This document shows positions 1 to 7,848 of a DNA stretch of 64,000 nt, piece by piece. Both the position numbers and the translations under genes were made by a program. Each line of letters opens with the position of its first letter. Positions within the stretch are counted from its first letter, which is position 1. Origin of the DNA: Sphingomonas sanguinis (GTDB lineage: Bacteria > Pseudomonadota > Alphaproteobacteria > Sphingomonadales > Sphingomonadaceae); the NCBI RefSeq assembly GCF_001476905.1, contig NZ_LDTE01000033.1:1-64000 (forward strand), given 5' to 3'. Under the pieces are notes generated by a model, which saw only the letters and a program-made list of their open reading frames with translations, was not told the origin of the DNA and made no database searches.

Positions 1-2
1 AT

Positions 3-35
3 TTCGGGGGCGGCGGCGCCTCGGGGGATTGGTGA
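3..35 (+). CDS. C-terminal end of a TPM-domain protein (partial)
   Basis: Only the last ten codons are inside the window. They read FGGGGASGDW and stop at 33-35. A glycine-rich tail ending in a short acidic/aromatic segment is typical of the C-terminus of YgcG-type TPM-domain membrane proteins. The next gene, also TPM-like, starts one base after this stop, so the two probably form one transcript. The identification rests on a short tail plus the neighbour and is tentative. Confidence 0.45.
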   Translation, partial: FGGGGASGDW

Positions 36-36
36 G

Positions 37-702
37 ATGTTGAGCGACACCGATAGCGATCTGGTTACCGCCGCCGTCGCGCGGGCCGAAGCCACGACCG
101 ATGCCGAGATCGTCACCATCGTCGCGCCCCGCTCGGACGACTATCGCGATGTCGCGCTATGCTATGCGGCGGGAGCGATGCTGCTGGTGCCGCTGTTCGC
201 GGCGCTCTTTCCCCACCTGGGGTTGAAACTGCTGGCGCTGGTCCATGACGGCTGGAGCGCGCCCGGCGAGGACCTGATCCTCGGCGTGCTGATGATCGCG
301 CAGGTTGTCGTGTGCGCGATCGTGGTGACGGTGCTGGGCACCACCCGACGCCGGATCGCGCTCGTCCCCAAGAGCATCCGCCATGCCCGCGTCCGGAAAC
401 GCGCGGTGCTGCTGTTCCGCGTCGCAGCCGAACGGCGCACCGACAGTCGCTACGGTGTGCTGCTCTACCTCTCGGAGGACGAGCATATGGCCGAGATCGT
501 CGCCGACTCCGGGCTGACCGGCAAGGTTGGGCCGGAAACCTGGGGCAAGGCGATGGCGGTCATGCTGCCCCATGTCGCGAAGGGCCATGTCGGCGAGGGG
601 CTGAGCGCGGCGGTCGAGCGCATCGGGCTTGTGCTGGCGACACATTTCCCCAAGACGGCGGCCGACACCAACGAACTGCCGGACAGACCCATTTCGCTAT
701 GA
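37..702 (+). CDS. TPM-domain membrane protein
   Basis: This 221-residue protein has an N-terminal region (residues 1-35, including TDAEIVTIVAPRSDDY) resembling the start of TPM domains. Two hydrophobic segments follow at about 39-60 and 79-101, and then a C-terminal part (about 105-200) with the TPM-like stretch RYGVLLYLSEDEHMAEIVAD. TPM domains occur in envelope proteins of unclear biochemical role. The gene directly follows the glycine-rich end of another TPM-type protein. Its stop overlaps the start of the NUDIX gene (ATGA), so all three are probably co-transcribed. No catalytic claim is made. Confidence 0.75.
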   Translation: MLSDTDSDLVTAAVARAEATTDAEIVTIVAPRSDDYRDVALCYAAGAMLLVPLFAALFPHLGLKLLALVHDGWSAPGEDLILGVLMIAQVVVCAIVVTVLGTTRRRIALVPKSIRHARVRKRAVLLFRVAAERRTDSRYGVLLYLSEDEHMAEIVADSGLTGKVGPETWGKAMAVMLPHVAKGHVGEGLSAAVERIGLVLATHFPKTAADTNELPDRPISL

Positions 703-1232
703 CCGATCCCCGTATGGACGCCCCCCTCGAAACCCTGGCCGAGGGGCGGTTCCTCGCGCTACGCAAGCGCGGCACCTGGGAATATGCCGACCGACCGCGC
801 GACATTCGCGCCGCCGTCATCCTCGCGATCGAGGACGGCCATATCCTGCTGGTCGAGCAGTTCCGCGTTCCGCTGGGCGCGCCGTGCCTGGAAATGCCTG
901 CCGGGCTGATCGGTGACGAAACCGAGGGTGAGGCGGTGCTAGACGGTGCCGCGCGCGAACTGGAGGAGGAAACCGGCTACCGCCCCGCCCGGATCGAGAC
1001 GCTGGGGGAATTCTGTTCGTCGCCGGGCATGACGTCGGAGCGTTTTACTTTGGTTCGCGCGACCGGGCTGGAGAAGGTCGGCGATGGTGGGGGCGATTCG
1101 GACGAGCAGATCGTCGTGCACCGGGTGAAGCTGTCGGAGGTCGTCGCCTTTATCGCCGAACGCCGGGCGGCGGGGGTGGCGGTCGATGCCAAGCTTCTCT
1201 TGCTTTTGGGTGGCGACATCCTGGGCTTTTGA
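699..1232 (+). CDS. NUDIX hydrolase (ADP-ribose pyrophosphatase-like)
   Basis: The protein has 177 residues. A complete NUDIX box is visible: G at the start of GDETEGE, then REL, EE and TGY, fitting GX5EX7REUXEEXGU. That box binds the metal and catalyses hydrolysis of nucleoside diphosphates linked to another group. The preceding LLVEQFRVP and EMPAGLIG segments, and the SPGMTSE motif after the box, are typical of ADP-ribose pyrophosphatases rather than MutT. The start at 699 overlaps the TPM gene stop and has better family length than an upstream in-frame extension. The exact substrate cannot be read from sequence. Confidence 0.88.
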   Translation: MTDPRMDAPLETLAEGRFLALRKRGTWEYADRPRDIRAAVILAIEDGHILLVEQFRVPLGAPCLEMPAGLIGDETEGEAVLDGAARELEEETGYRPARIETLGEFCSSPGMTSERFTLVRATGLEKVGDGGGDSDEQIVVHRVKLSEVVAFIAERRAAGVAVDAKLLLLLGGDILGF

Positions 1233-1609
1233 GTTCACGCGAGGACGCGAAGACGCGAAGACGATTTATCGCGCGGAGACGCAGAGAAGTCGCACTCGCG
1301 GTAGCGAAATTTCTCTTCAAAAGCCGTTTCGGAAGCATGTCCGATGCCCCCGGAATGTCACCTCTGGGCGAATATGATCTAGCCGGATCGACATTCATCC
1401 TATTCCTCCCCTGGAAGGGGAGGTGGCAGGGCGAAGCCCTGACGGAGGGGTGTTCCGGTCGGCGGGATTGGACCTCATCCACGACCGGGGACACCCCTCC
1501 ACCATCCTTCGGATGGTCCCCCTCCCCTTGCAGGGGAGGAAAGACGAGGAGGCGGTCTGAATATCGATCCTGCCTAAGGATCTTCGCGTCATCGCGGCTT
1601 CGCGCGAAC
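1233..1609. repeat. Intergenic repeat family B, copy 1 (degenerate, interrupted by a family C copy)
   Basis: The gap between the NUDIX gene and the next gene (1233-1673) has no coding capacity that looks real. Its left part (1233-1289) begins with GTTCACGCGAGGACGCGAAG and continues into a CGCGCGGAGACGC segment. The inverted counterpart, TCTTCGCGTCATCGCGGCTT followed by CGCGCGAAC, lies at 1581-1609. The same arms occur at 6908-7120 and 12006-12217. Here the inner right arm is missing and a family C palindrome (1402-1541) lies between the arms. The rest, up to 1673, holds nothing recognisable. Confidence 0.7.
1402..1541. repeat. Intergenic repeat family C, copy 1
   Basis: This 140-bp element is built of nested inverted repeats. 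The outer ends are ATTCCTCCCCTGGAAGGGGA and its counterpart CCCCTTGCAGGGGAGGAAA. The inner arms are GGAGGGGTGT near 1444 and ACACCCCTCC at 1491-1500. Small hairpins (AGGGCGAAGCCCT near 1428, ACCATCCTTCGGATGGT near 1501) lie just inside the ends. A second copy with the same architecture lies at 25235-25354. This one is embedded inside a family B element. Confidence 0.75.
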
Positions 1610-1673
1610 CAACCTTCTCAAGCGCTGCGCGCGAAAGAAAAAGCGCCCCGGTTTCGACCAGAGCGCTCAAACC

Positions 1674-1955
1674 TCAGCGGAAATTGTCGGCGTAGCTTTG
1701 CAGCTTCAGCGTCTTTTGCGGCGTCGGCACGACATGATGGTCGAGCCCTTCGCGCTGGCAATAGGCGATCGCCTCTTCCAGCGTCGCGAAGGTCAGGCGG
1801 ACCTGCTCCTGCGTGTCGCCGCTGCCGGCCCAGCCGGTCAGGGGATCGGGCTTTTTCGCCTCGGTCGGTTCGAATTCGAGTTGCCAGCGATCGGTCCGGT
1901 ACTTGCCGGATTGCATCGCGTTCTTGGGGCGCTGGAAGATGCGAGCAGTGGCCAT
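1674..1955 (-). CDS. NDUFS4-like accessory subunit of respiratory complex I
   Basis: The product has 93 residues and matches the ETC complex I subunit conserved region (NDUFS4/18 kDa type). It starts MATARIFQRPKNAMQSGK and contains the typical WQLEFEP, DPLTGWAGSGDTQEQVRLTF and AIAYCQREG segments. In alphaproteobacteria and mitochondria this small soluble subunit supports assembly and stability of NADH:ubiquinone oxidoreductase at the inner membrane. The length is full for bacterial members. The gene starts 12 bp after the hrpB stop on the same strand, so the two may share a transcript, although no functional link is known. Confidence 0.9.
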   Translation of the reverse strand: MATARIFQRPKNAMQSGKYRTDRWQLEFEPTEAKKPDPLTGWAGSGDTQEQVRLTFATLEEAIAYCQREGLDHHVVPTPQKTLKLQSYADNFR

Positions 1956-1967
1956 AATTCCTGTCCC

Positions 1968-4418
1968 TTATCGCGAACCGGCTGCTCTTGCATCCGCCTT
2001 TTTCGTGCGCAGTGTCGCCGACGCCGCCGCAGGGTCGTCGGGCCAGGGATGGCGGGGATAGCGGCCGCGCATTTCCTTGGCCACCGCGCTCCAGCTTCCC
2101 GCCCAGAAACCGGGCAGGTCACGCGTTGTCTGGATCGGCCGCCCGGCGGGCGAGGTAAGGCTGAGGACCAAAGGCACGCGCTCCGTTCCGATCACCGGAT
2201 GCTCGGCAAGCCCGAACAACGCCTGCACGCGCAACTCGACACGAGGGCCACCTTCGGCTGCATAATCAATGGCATGGCTACTGCCCGCCGGGCTGGTAAA
2301 GTGCGACGGCGCCATCGAATCGATCCGTCGCTGGTCGTTCCAATCGACCAGATTGCGAATCGCCTCGGTCAACGCGCCCGGCGCCAACGCATCCAGCCGC
2401 CGCTTGCCCGCGACCAAGGCCGGCAGCCAGTCGTCCAACCGTTCGAGCAACGTCTCGTCGTCCAGCGCCACCCCGGCATAGGCCGCCCGCGCGCGATACG
2501 CCCCCGCCCCGTCGCTCCAGGGCAGCAGCGACAGGCCATGCGCCCGCACCCCCTCGACCAGCGCTTCGGTGATGGCTTCGGAGGACGCGCCCGAATCGGG
2601 GCCGCTCGACAGGCGAAGCCCGCCCAGCCGCCGTTCGCGCAACGCCTCGACGCCGCCCGTTGCCGGGTTGAAGGTGACGGTCCGCCGCGTCTCGATCCGA
2701 TCGGCGAACAGCGCCTCGACGGTGGAGAGGTCGAGCGGCGCGGCGGACAATATGCGCGCGCCCGAGGCCGCGCCTTGCGTCTCGCCCACCGCCAGCCATT
2801 CCGAACGCGCCAGCCCAGAGGCCGGGTCGAGCCGGAAGCCACGCCCGCCGACACTCGCCCAATTCTCACCCGTGCCGTCACGCCGCCGCGCCACCCGGTC
2901 GGGATAGGCGAGCGCCAGGCACACGCCCGCGGCGTGATCCCAGACCTCCTGCTCGACCGGCTTGGGAGCGAGGCCGGTCCAGCGTTTCGCCATCGCCCTT
3001 GCCGCCTCCGCCTTGGGGCCGCGCTCGGTCCGCCAGCGGCGGAGGCGCTGTTCGACATCGACATCCTGCCCGCCAATGCCACGCTCGCCGAGCAGCACCG
3101 CGACTTCGGCGGCGGTCGACGCCAGCCCGCGCTCGCCGCTGCGGATCAGCATATGCGCCAGGCGCGGCGGCATCGGCAGTTTTGCGATCGCCTTGCCATG
3201 GGCGGTAGGTCGGCCGGTGTCGTCCAGTGCCTCCAGCACGGTGAGGCGTGCACGGGCTTCGGCGACGGCGGCCTCGGGCGGCGGGTCGAGCCACGGGAGC
3301 GCGCGCGGATCGCTGACGCCCCACAGCGCGGTGCCCAGCAGCAGCGCCGACAGGTCCGCCTCCAGGATTTCGGGCGGGTCGAAGCGCGGCAGGCCCGCCG
3401 TCGCGGCTTCCTCCCACAGCCGATAGGCGACCCCCGGCGACTGACGCGCGGCGCGTCCTGCGCGCTGGACGACGGCGGCTTGGCTGGCGCGCTCGGTGAC
3501 GAGCCGGGTCATGCCCGCCGCGCGGTCGTAGCGCGGACGACGCGCCAGCCCGGAGTCGACCACGATCCGCACGCCGTCGAGCGTCAGGCTGGTCTCCGCG
3601 ATCGAGGTGGCGAGCACGATCCGGCGCCGTCCCTCCGGATCACGCCGGATCGCCGCACGCTGCGCCGCCGGGTCGAGCGAGCCGTGGAGTTCGTGAATTG
3701 CGATGGCGGAGGGCAGGTTCGCCAGCCGCTCGGCGGTGCGTGCGATCTCGGCAGTGCCGGGCAGGAAGGCAAGGATGTCGCCCTCCGCCTCGTCGGTAAG
3801 TGCGCGGCGGATGGCGGCGGCGACCGAATCCTCGATTCGCGCCTCCGCTGCGCGGCCGAGATGGCGTAAGGTCAGCGGATGGCTCCGCCCCTCACTCTCG
3901 ATGACGGGCGCATCGCCCATCAGGCTGGAGAAGCGGCGGCCGTCGAGCGTCGCGGACATCGCGACCAACCGCAGGTCGGGCCGCAAACCCGCTTGCGCGT
4001 CGAGCGCCAGCGCGAGGCCGAAATCGCCGTCGAGGCTGCGTTCGTGCACTTCGTCGAACAGCACCGCCGATATGCCGGCCAGCTCGGGATCGGCCTGGAT
4101 GCGCGCGACAAAGATACCTTCGGTGACGACGGTCACGCGGGTCGCGGCGCTGACCTTGGTGTCCATACGCGTGGCATAGCCGAAGGTGCGGCCGACCGGC
4201 TCCTCTGCGAGTGCTGCCATGCGCTCGGCGGCGGCGCGCGCGGCGAGGCGGCGGGGGGAGAGGAGCAGGACTTCGCCGGTGCACCAGGGCTGGTCAAGTA
4301 GGGCTGGCGCGACGGCGGTAGTCTTGCCCGCGCCTGGGGGGGCCACGAGGATCGCATTGGAGGCGTCGGCTAGCGCGGTCAGCAGGTCGGGGAGGACGGC
4401 GGTGACGGGCAGGGTCAT
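1968..4418 (-). CDS. hrpB: ATP-dependent helicase HrpB
   Basis: The protein has 816 residues and belongs to the DEAH-box RNA helicase family HrpB. It shows Walker A GAGKTT (residues 29-34), the DEVH box (122-125) and the SAT motif (155-157). The helicase C-terminal segment contains TSIAETSLTLDG and the QRAGRAAR motif VI. The C-terminal third matches the HrpB-specific domain, with SWSAVAKEMRGRYPRHPWPDDP near the end. The start at 4418 (MTLPVTAVL) gives normal family length. An in-frame extension to 4685 is rejected because it is encoded by repeat A. Bacterial HrpB has a poorly defined role in RNA metabolism. Confidence 0.93.
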   Translation of the reverse strand: MTLPVTAVLPDLLTALADASNAILVAPPGAGKTTAVAPALLDQPWCTGEVLLLSPRRLAARAAAERMAALAEEPVGRTFGYATRMDTKVSAATRVTVVTEGIFVARIQADPELAGISAVLFDEVHERSLDGDFGLALALDAQAGLRPDLRLVAMSATLDGRRFSSLMGDAPVIESEGRSHPLTLRHLGRAAEARIEDSVAAAIRRALTDEAEGDILAFLPGTAEIARTAERLANLPSAIAIHELHGSLDPAAQRAAIRRDPEGRRRIVLATSIAETSLTLDGVRIVVDSGLARRPRYDRAAGMTRLVTERASQAAVVQRAGRAARQSPGVAYRLWEEAATAGLPRFDPPEILEADLSALLLGTALWGVSDPRALPWLDPPPEAAVAEARARLTVLEALDDTGRPTAHGKAIAKLPMPPRLAHMLIRSGERGLASTAAEVAVLLGERGIGGQDVDVEQRLRRWRTERGPKAEAARAMAKRWTGLAPKPVEQEVWDHAAGVCLALAYPDRVARRRDGTGENWASVGGRGFRLDPASGLARSEWLAVGETQGAASGARILSAAPLDLSTVEALFADRIETRRTVTFNPATGGVEALRERRLGGLRLSSGPDSGASSEAITEALVEGVRAHGLSLLPWSDGAGAYRARAAYAGVALDDETLLERLDDWLPALVAGKRRLDALAPGALTEAIRNLVDWNDQRRIDSMAPSHFTSPAGSSHAIDYAAEGGPRVELRVQALFGLAEHPVIGTERVPLVLSLTSPAGRPIQTTRDLPGFWAGSWSAVAKEMRGRYPRHPWPDDPAAASATLRTKKADARAAGSR

Positions 4419-4523
4419 GGGCTGGCGATAGGAGGTTTGGCAGGCGGGGTGAAGGACTTCCCCCTTTCCCGCCGCCCTCCGCTCAGGCTGAGCGGGGGTG
4501 TGGGATATATTCTCAGCGAAACC

Positions 4524-4650
4524 GTTCCCCGGCGAAGGCCGGGGTCCAGTTTCTACCAAGGTCGTGGCGCGCAACACGATGCGGGGGAGGCAAACCGCCT
4601 CGCGCCTACGACACTGCACGGCAACTGGGCCCCGGCCTTCGCCGGGGAAC
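4524..4650. repeat. Intergenic repeat family A, copy 1
   Basis: This is a 127-bp inverted repeat. The left arm (4524-4551) begins GTTCCCCGGCGAAGGCCGGG. The right arm (4623-4650) is its reverse complement with one mismatch in 28 bases. The loop is 71 bases. Each arm also contains a smaller palindrome (CCCCGGC...GCCGGGG). The copy at 6765-6891 has the same arm length, loop length and total length. It sits between the convergent-free ends of hrpB and the prenyl synthase gene. Confidence 0.85.
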
Positions 4651-4662
4651 GACCGTGTGGCT

Positions 4663-5673
4663 TTAGTAAGCCCGCGCGACCGCAAACTCGACGGCTTCGA
4701 TCATCGCACTCTTCGCCGGGCCATCGGCAAAGCCCCGCAGCGCCTCGATCGCCAGCCCGCCATAATGCCGCGCGCGCGCCATCGTGTCGTCGACCGCGCG
4801 GCTCTTGCGGACCAACGCGATGGCATGGGCAAAGTCCTCGTCCGACGTCCGCCGCCCTTCGACCGCATCCTTCCAGAAGGTGCGCTCTTCGTCGTTCGCG
4901 CGTGCATAGGCCAGGATCACCGGCAGGGTCATCTTGCCCTCGCGGAAATCGTCGCCCGCATCCTTGCCCATGGTGCCTGCGTCCGACACATAGTCGATCG
5001 CATCGTCGATCAGCTGGAACGCGATGCCCAGGTTCCGGCCATAGGCCTCCAGCGCCAGCTCCTCCGCCTCGGGCCGCTCGGCGACGACGGCGGCGATGCG
5101 ACAGGCGGCCGCGAACAGCGCGGCGGTCTTGGCGTCGATGATCGACAGATAGCGTTCCTCGGCCAACCCCACCTGCCGCACGGCGGTCAGCTGGTTCACC
5201 TCGCCCTCGGCGATCACGGCCGAGGCGCCCGACAGGATGTTCAGCACCTTCAGGCTACCCGCGTCGACCATCAGCTGGAAGGACCGGCTGAACAGGAAGT
5301 CGCCGACCAGCACGCTGGCGGGGTTGCCCCAGATGATGTTGGCGGTCCGCCGCCCGCGCCGCAAATCCGACCCGTCCACGACATCATCGTGCAGCAACGT
5401 GGCGGTATGGATGAACTCGACCGCCGCCGCCAGGACATGGTGGCTGGTCCCCTGATATCCCAGCAACTGGGCGCTCGCGAGCGTCAGCATCGGGCGCATC
5501 CGCTTGCCGCCGCCGGAGATCAGGTGCCCCGCCAGTTGCGGGATCAGCGGAATCTCCGACCGCATCCGGTCGATGATGACCTGGTTCACGGCGTTCATGT
5601 CGTCGGCCACCAGCCGGATCATCGGGTCCAGCGAGGGCGCGGGCTTGGCGAGGCGGGTGGCGGTTACGGTCAT
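4663..5673 (-). CDS. ispB: Polyprenyl diphosphate synthase (octaprenyl-type, ubiquinone side chain)
   Basis: The protein has 336 residues and is a trans-type polyprenyl synthase. It adds isopentenyl diphosphate units to an allylic diphosphate, giving the long tail of ubiquinone. The first aspartate-rich motif DDVVD is at residues 96-100 and the second, DDAID, at 222-226. GGGKRMRP at 54-61 and the KTAALF segment (181-186) are also typical. The start at 5673 (MTVTATRLAKPAPSLD) gives the usual length; 44 further in-frame codons upstream look non-coding. It is divergent from the chorismate mutase gene, with about 120 bp between them. Exact chain length cannot be read with certainty. Confidence 0.9.
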   Translation of the reverse strand: MTVTATRLAKPAPSLDPMIRLVADDMNAVNQVIIDRMRSEIPLIPQLAGHLISGGGKRMRPMLTLASAQLLGYQGTSHHVLAAAVEFIHTATLLHDDVVDGSDLRRGRRTANIIWGNPASVLVGDFLFSRSFQLMVDAGSLKVLNILSGASAVIAEGEVNQLTAVRQVGLAEERYLSIIDAKTAALFAAACRIAAVVAERPEAEELALEAYGRNLGIAFQLIDDAIDYVSDAGTMGKDAGDDFREGKMTLPVILAYARANDEERTFWKDAVEGRRTSDEDFAHAIALVRKSRAVDDTMARARHYGGLAIEALRGFADGPAKSAMIEAVEFAVARAY

Positions 5674-5794
5674 GGGCAGGTAAGAGCCTCTGGCGACAAC
5701 GCTTGCCGAACGCAAGCCTAAGCGCGAAAGGGCGCGCGCGAATTCATGTGCGGCACGGGCCCCGGCAGGGGCGCCAGAGGGAGACGTAGCGATC

Positions 5795-6073
5795 ATGTCC
5801 GACACCGTCCTGACCGGCTATCGCCAGTCGATCGACAATATCGACGCCGCGCTGGTGTTTATGCTGGCCGAGCGGTTCAAGATCACCCAGGCGGTCGGGC
5901 GCTACAAGGCGGAGAACGCCCTGCCCCCCGCCGATCCGGGCCGCGAAGAGGCGCAGATCGCGCGGCTACGCCAGCTGGCGAGCGATGCGCAGCTGGACCC
6001 TGAATTTTCCGAGAAATTCCTGCGCTTCATCATCGACGAGGTGATCCGCCACCACGAACAGTTGCGCGGCTGA
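5795..6073 (+). CDS. Chorismate mutase (AroQ class)
   Basis: This 92-residue protein matches the monofunctional AroQ chorismate mutase, which converts chorismate to prephenate for phenylalanine and tyrosine synthesis. The characteristic helix 1, YRQSIDNIDAALVFMLAERF, carries the conserved catalytic-region arginine and Asp-Ala-Leu pattern. It is followed by VGRYKAE, with the active-site lysine, and REEAQIARL. An AGGGAGA ribosome binding site lies 9 bp before the start. The stop overlaps the next gene start (TGATG), indicating translational coupling to the thymidylate kinase. Confidence 0.9.
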   Translation: MSDTVLTGYRQSIDNIDAALVFMLAERFKITQAVGRYKAENALPPADPGREEAQIARLRQLASDAQLDPEFSEKFLRFIIDEVIRHHEQLRG

Positions 6074-6744
6074 TGGCCTTCCTGCTGGCAATCGAGGGCG
6101 CGGACGGCGCAGGCAAGGCGACCGCGACGGCGGCCGTCACCGAACGGCTGAACGCCGCCGGACTGTCGGCGGCGGCCTTGTCCTTTCCGCGCTATGCCGA
6201 GACGGTCGGCGGCTGGGCGTTGGGCGAGTATCTGGCGGGCCGCCTGCCCCATGCCGCCGCGCCGGAGACGGCGGCGACGCTCTATGCGCTCGACCGATTC
6301 GAATCGCGGCCGCATCTGATCGAGCTGGCGGAAACACACGATATCATCGTGTTCGACCGCTATATCGCGTCGAACATGGCCTATCAGGCGGCGCAGGTTC
6401 CCGCTGACCAGGCCCCCGCGCTGCTGCAATGGATCGAGCAGCTCGAGACGGTGCAGTTCCGCCTGCCCGCCCCGCATCTGTCGGTCTATCTCGACACGCC
6501 GCTCGACGTCGCGCGCGACCTGATCGCCCGCAAGCGCAAGCGCAGTTACACCGACGACACCTATGACGCCTATGAGGCGGACCTGGGGCTTCAAGCCCGG
6601 GTGCGCGCGAACTACGCCGCGATGGCGGACGGGGCGATGCTGGGCGAATGGGCCACGGTGTCGACCGTGGCGGACGGCGCATTGCGCGATCCGGCTGAGA
6701 TTGCGGACGAGATCACCGCGCTGGCGATGGAGCGCCTGCGCTAA
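6073..6744 (+). CDS. tmk: Thymidylate kinase, mycobacterial-type
   Basis: The protein has 223 residues and phosphorylates dTMP to dTDP. The P-loop reads EGADGAGKAT (residues 8-17), so the position after the lysine is Ala followed by Thr rather than Ser/Thr. The Mycobacterium tuberculosis TMPK pattern (GAGK-x-T) is similar. Other shared features are SFPRY (37-41), the FDRYIASNMAY motif and KRKRSYTDDTYD in the lid region. It is more like the mycobacterial enzyme than the E. coli one. A second, conventional tmk may exist elsewhere in the genome. Translational coupling to chorismate mutase has no obvious metabolic reason. Confidence 0.85.
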   Translation: MAFLLAIEGADGAGKATATAAVTERLNAAGLSAAALSFPRYAETVGGWALGEYLAGRLPHAAAPETAATLYALDRFESRPHLIELAETHDIIVFDRYIASNMAYQAAQVPADQAPALLQWIEQLETVQFRLPAPHLSVYLDTPLDVARDLIARKRKRSYTDDTYDAYEADLGLQARVRANYAAMADGAMLGEWATVSTVADGALRDPAEIADEITALAMERLR

Positions 6745-6764
6745 CGGCTTTTCGGCGACCCACT

Positions 6765-6891
6765 GTTCCCCGGCGAAGGCCGGGGTCCAGTTTCTCGGCG
6801 CTATCGAAGGCGCGAGGGATTGGCCTCCCACGCAAAGTTTCGGCACGCCATCGGCTTGGAAGCAACTGGGCCCCGGCCTTCGCCGGGGAAC
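6765..6891. repeat. Intergenic repeat family A, copy 2
   Basis: The element is 127 bp, with a 28-base left arm (6765-6792, beginning GTTCCCCGGCGAAGGCCGGG), a 71-base loop and a 28-base right arm (6864-6891). The arms are nearly identical to copy 1 while the loops differ in sequence, so the arms and the spacing are what is conserved. It begins 20 bp after the thymidylate kinase stop and is followed within 17 bp by a family B copy. Confidence 0.85.
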
Positions 6892-6907
6892 GGGATGTGA
6901 TCTTTGA

Positions 6908-7120
6908 TCTCACGCGAAGCCGCGATGCCGCGAAGAGAAAGAATTTGGTTCGCGCGGAGGCGCGGAGGACGCGGAGGTGACGGACTTGCGGCTCTTGCAG
7001 GCCGTCCCCCTCAAGCGATCAGGAAAAGAAGACTGCGCGCCGTCGCGCGCGATACCTCTCTGCGTTCCCCGCGCCTCCGCGCGAAATAAAGCTCTTCGCG
7101 CCTTCGCGGCCTCGCGTGAA
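6908..7120. repeat. Intergenic repeat family B, copy 2 (intact)
   Basis: This 213-bp element has long inverted arms. The left arm (6908-6977) contains TCACGCGAAGCCGCGATGCC, then TTCGCGCGGAGGCGCGGAGG. The right arm (7055-7120) carries the same two blocks in inverted order (CCCCGCGCCTCCGCGCGAA, then CTTCGCGCCTTCGCGGCCTC). The central spacer is about 77 bases. It fills the gap between thymidylate kinase and the FMN reductase, and no gene is seen there. The full arms could fold into a stem of about 60 bp with mismatches. Confidence 0.8.
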
Positions 7121-7144
7121 CATGTTTGCCGAGGGAAGCCCCCC

Positions 7145-7735
7145 TCAATTCGACGCGCGGATCGTCCCCGCCAGCGGTGCGAAGCGAGCGACCTGTTGGC
7201 CGACCAGGCGCAATTGCCCCTCGACCGCCGGGTCGCTGATCCGCCCTTCGTCATCGAATCGCGTCTGCTGCGTGTTCACCGCCGCCGCGAACGGCGTCGG
7301 CCAGCCGCGCAGTGCATGGACGATCGAGCGCAGCGCCGCGATGGTCGAGCCGGTCGCCTGCCAGCCATAGGCCGTCGCGATCAGCCCGACCGGCAGGTCG
7401 GCGAGATAGGGACGCTCGTCCTTCGCCGTTTCCTCCAGCAGGTCGAGCGCGTTCTTCACCAGGCCCGAGATACTGCCATGATAACCCGGACTGGCGATGA
7501 TGATCGCCGAGGCCTGTCGCACCGTGTCGACGAACACCTGCTCCGCCTCGGTCCGTGTCGCCGTGCGGGGATTGTAGAGCGGCAGGCGCGCCAGATCCTC
7601 GCCGCCGAAGACATGGGTGCGGAACCCCTCGTCCGCCGCCGCCGTCATCGCGGTCCGAAGCGCACGCTCGGTCGAGGAGACGCTGCCGATCGTGCCGCCG
7701 ATACCGACGACGAGCGGGGAGGAGTTATGGGCCAT
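7145..7735 (-). CDS. NAD(P)H-dependent FMN reductase, flavodoxin-like
   Basis: The protein has 196 residues and belongs to the NADPH-dependent FMN reductase family. An N-terminal phosphate-binding loop, GIGGTIGSVSSTERAL, binds FMN, and the SPGYHGSISGLVKNALDLLEE segment matches the family signature SPEYHGSxSGxLKNALD. It is probably a cytosolic flavin or quinone reductase. The start at 7735 (MAHNSSPLVVG) is favoured over an upstream in-frame codon because the fold begins at once after it. It is divergently placed from the MipA-like porin gene. The physiological electron acceptor cannot be inferred. Confidence 0.87.
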   Translation of the reverse strand: MAHNSSPLVVGIGGTIGSVSSTERALRTAMTAAADEGFRTHVFGGEDLARLPLYNPRTATRTEAEQVFVDTVRQASAIIIASPGYHGSISGLVKNALDLLEETAKDERPYLADLPVGLIATAYGWQATGSTIAALRSIVHALRGWPTPFAAAVNTQQTRFDDEGRISDPAVEGQLRLVGQQVARFAPLAGTIRASN

Positions 7736-7848
7736 GTCCCGCCTTTCACCCCGGACGGCACGGCGGGGCAAGCGCTAAGTTCCGGGACAGGGCTTCCCAT
7801 TGCGGCGCTCGACCTCTCGCCCTATCCAACATGACAGGGAGATGACGG

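Noticed and set aside
4419..4685. N-terminal extension of HrpB by 89 codons
   Set aside because: The extra codons come from repeat A and the intergenic region; HrpB family length and start fit 4418.
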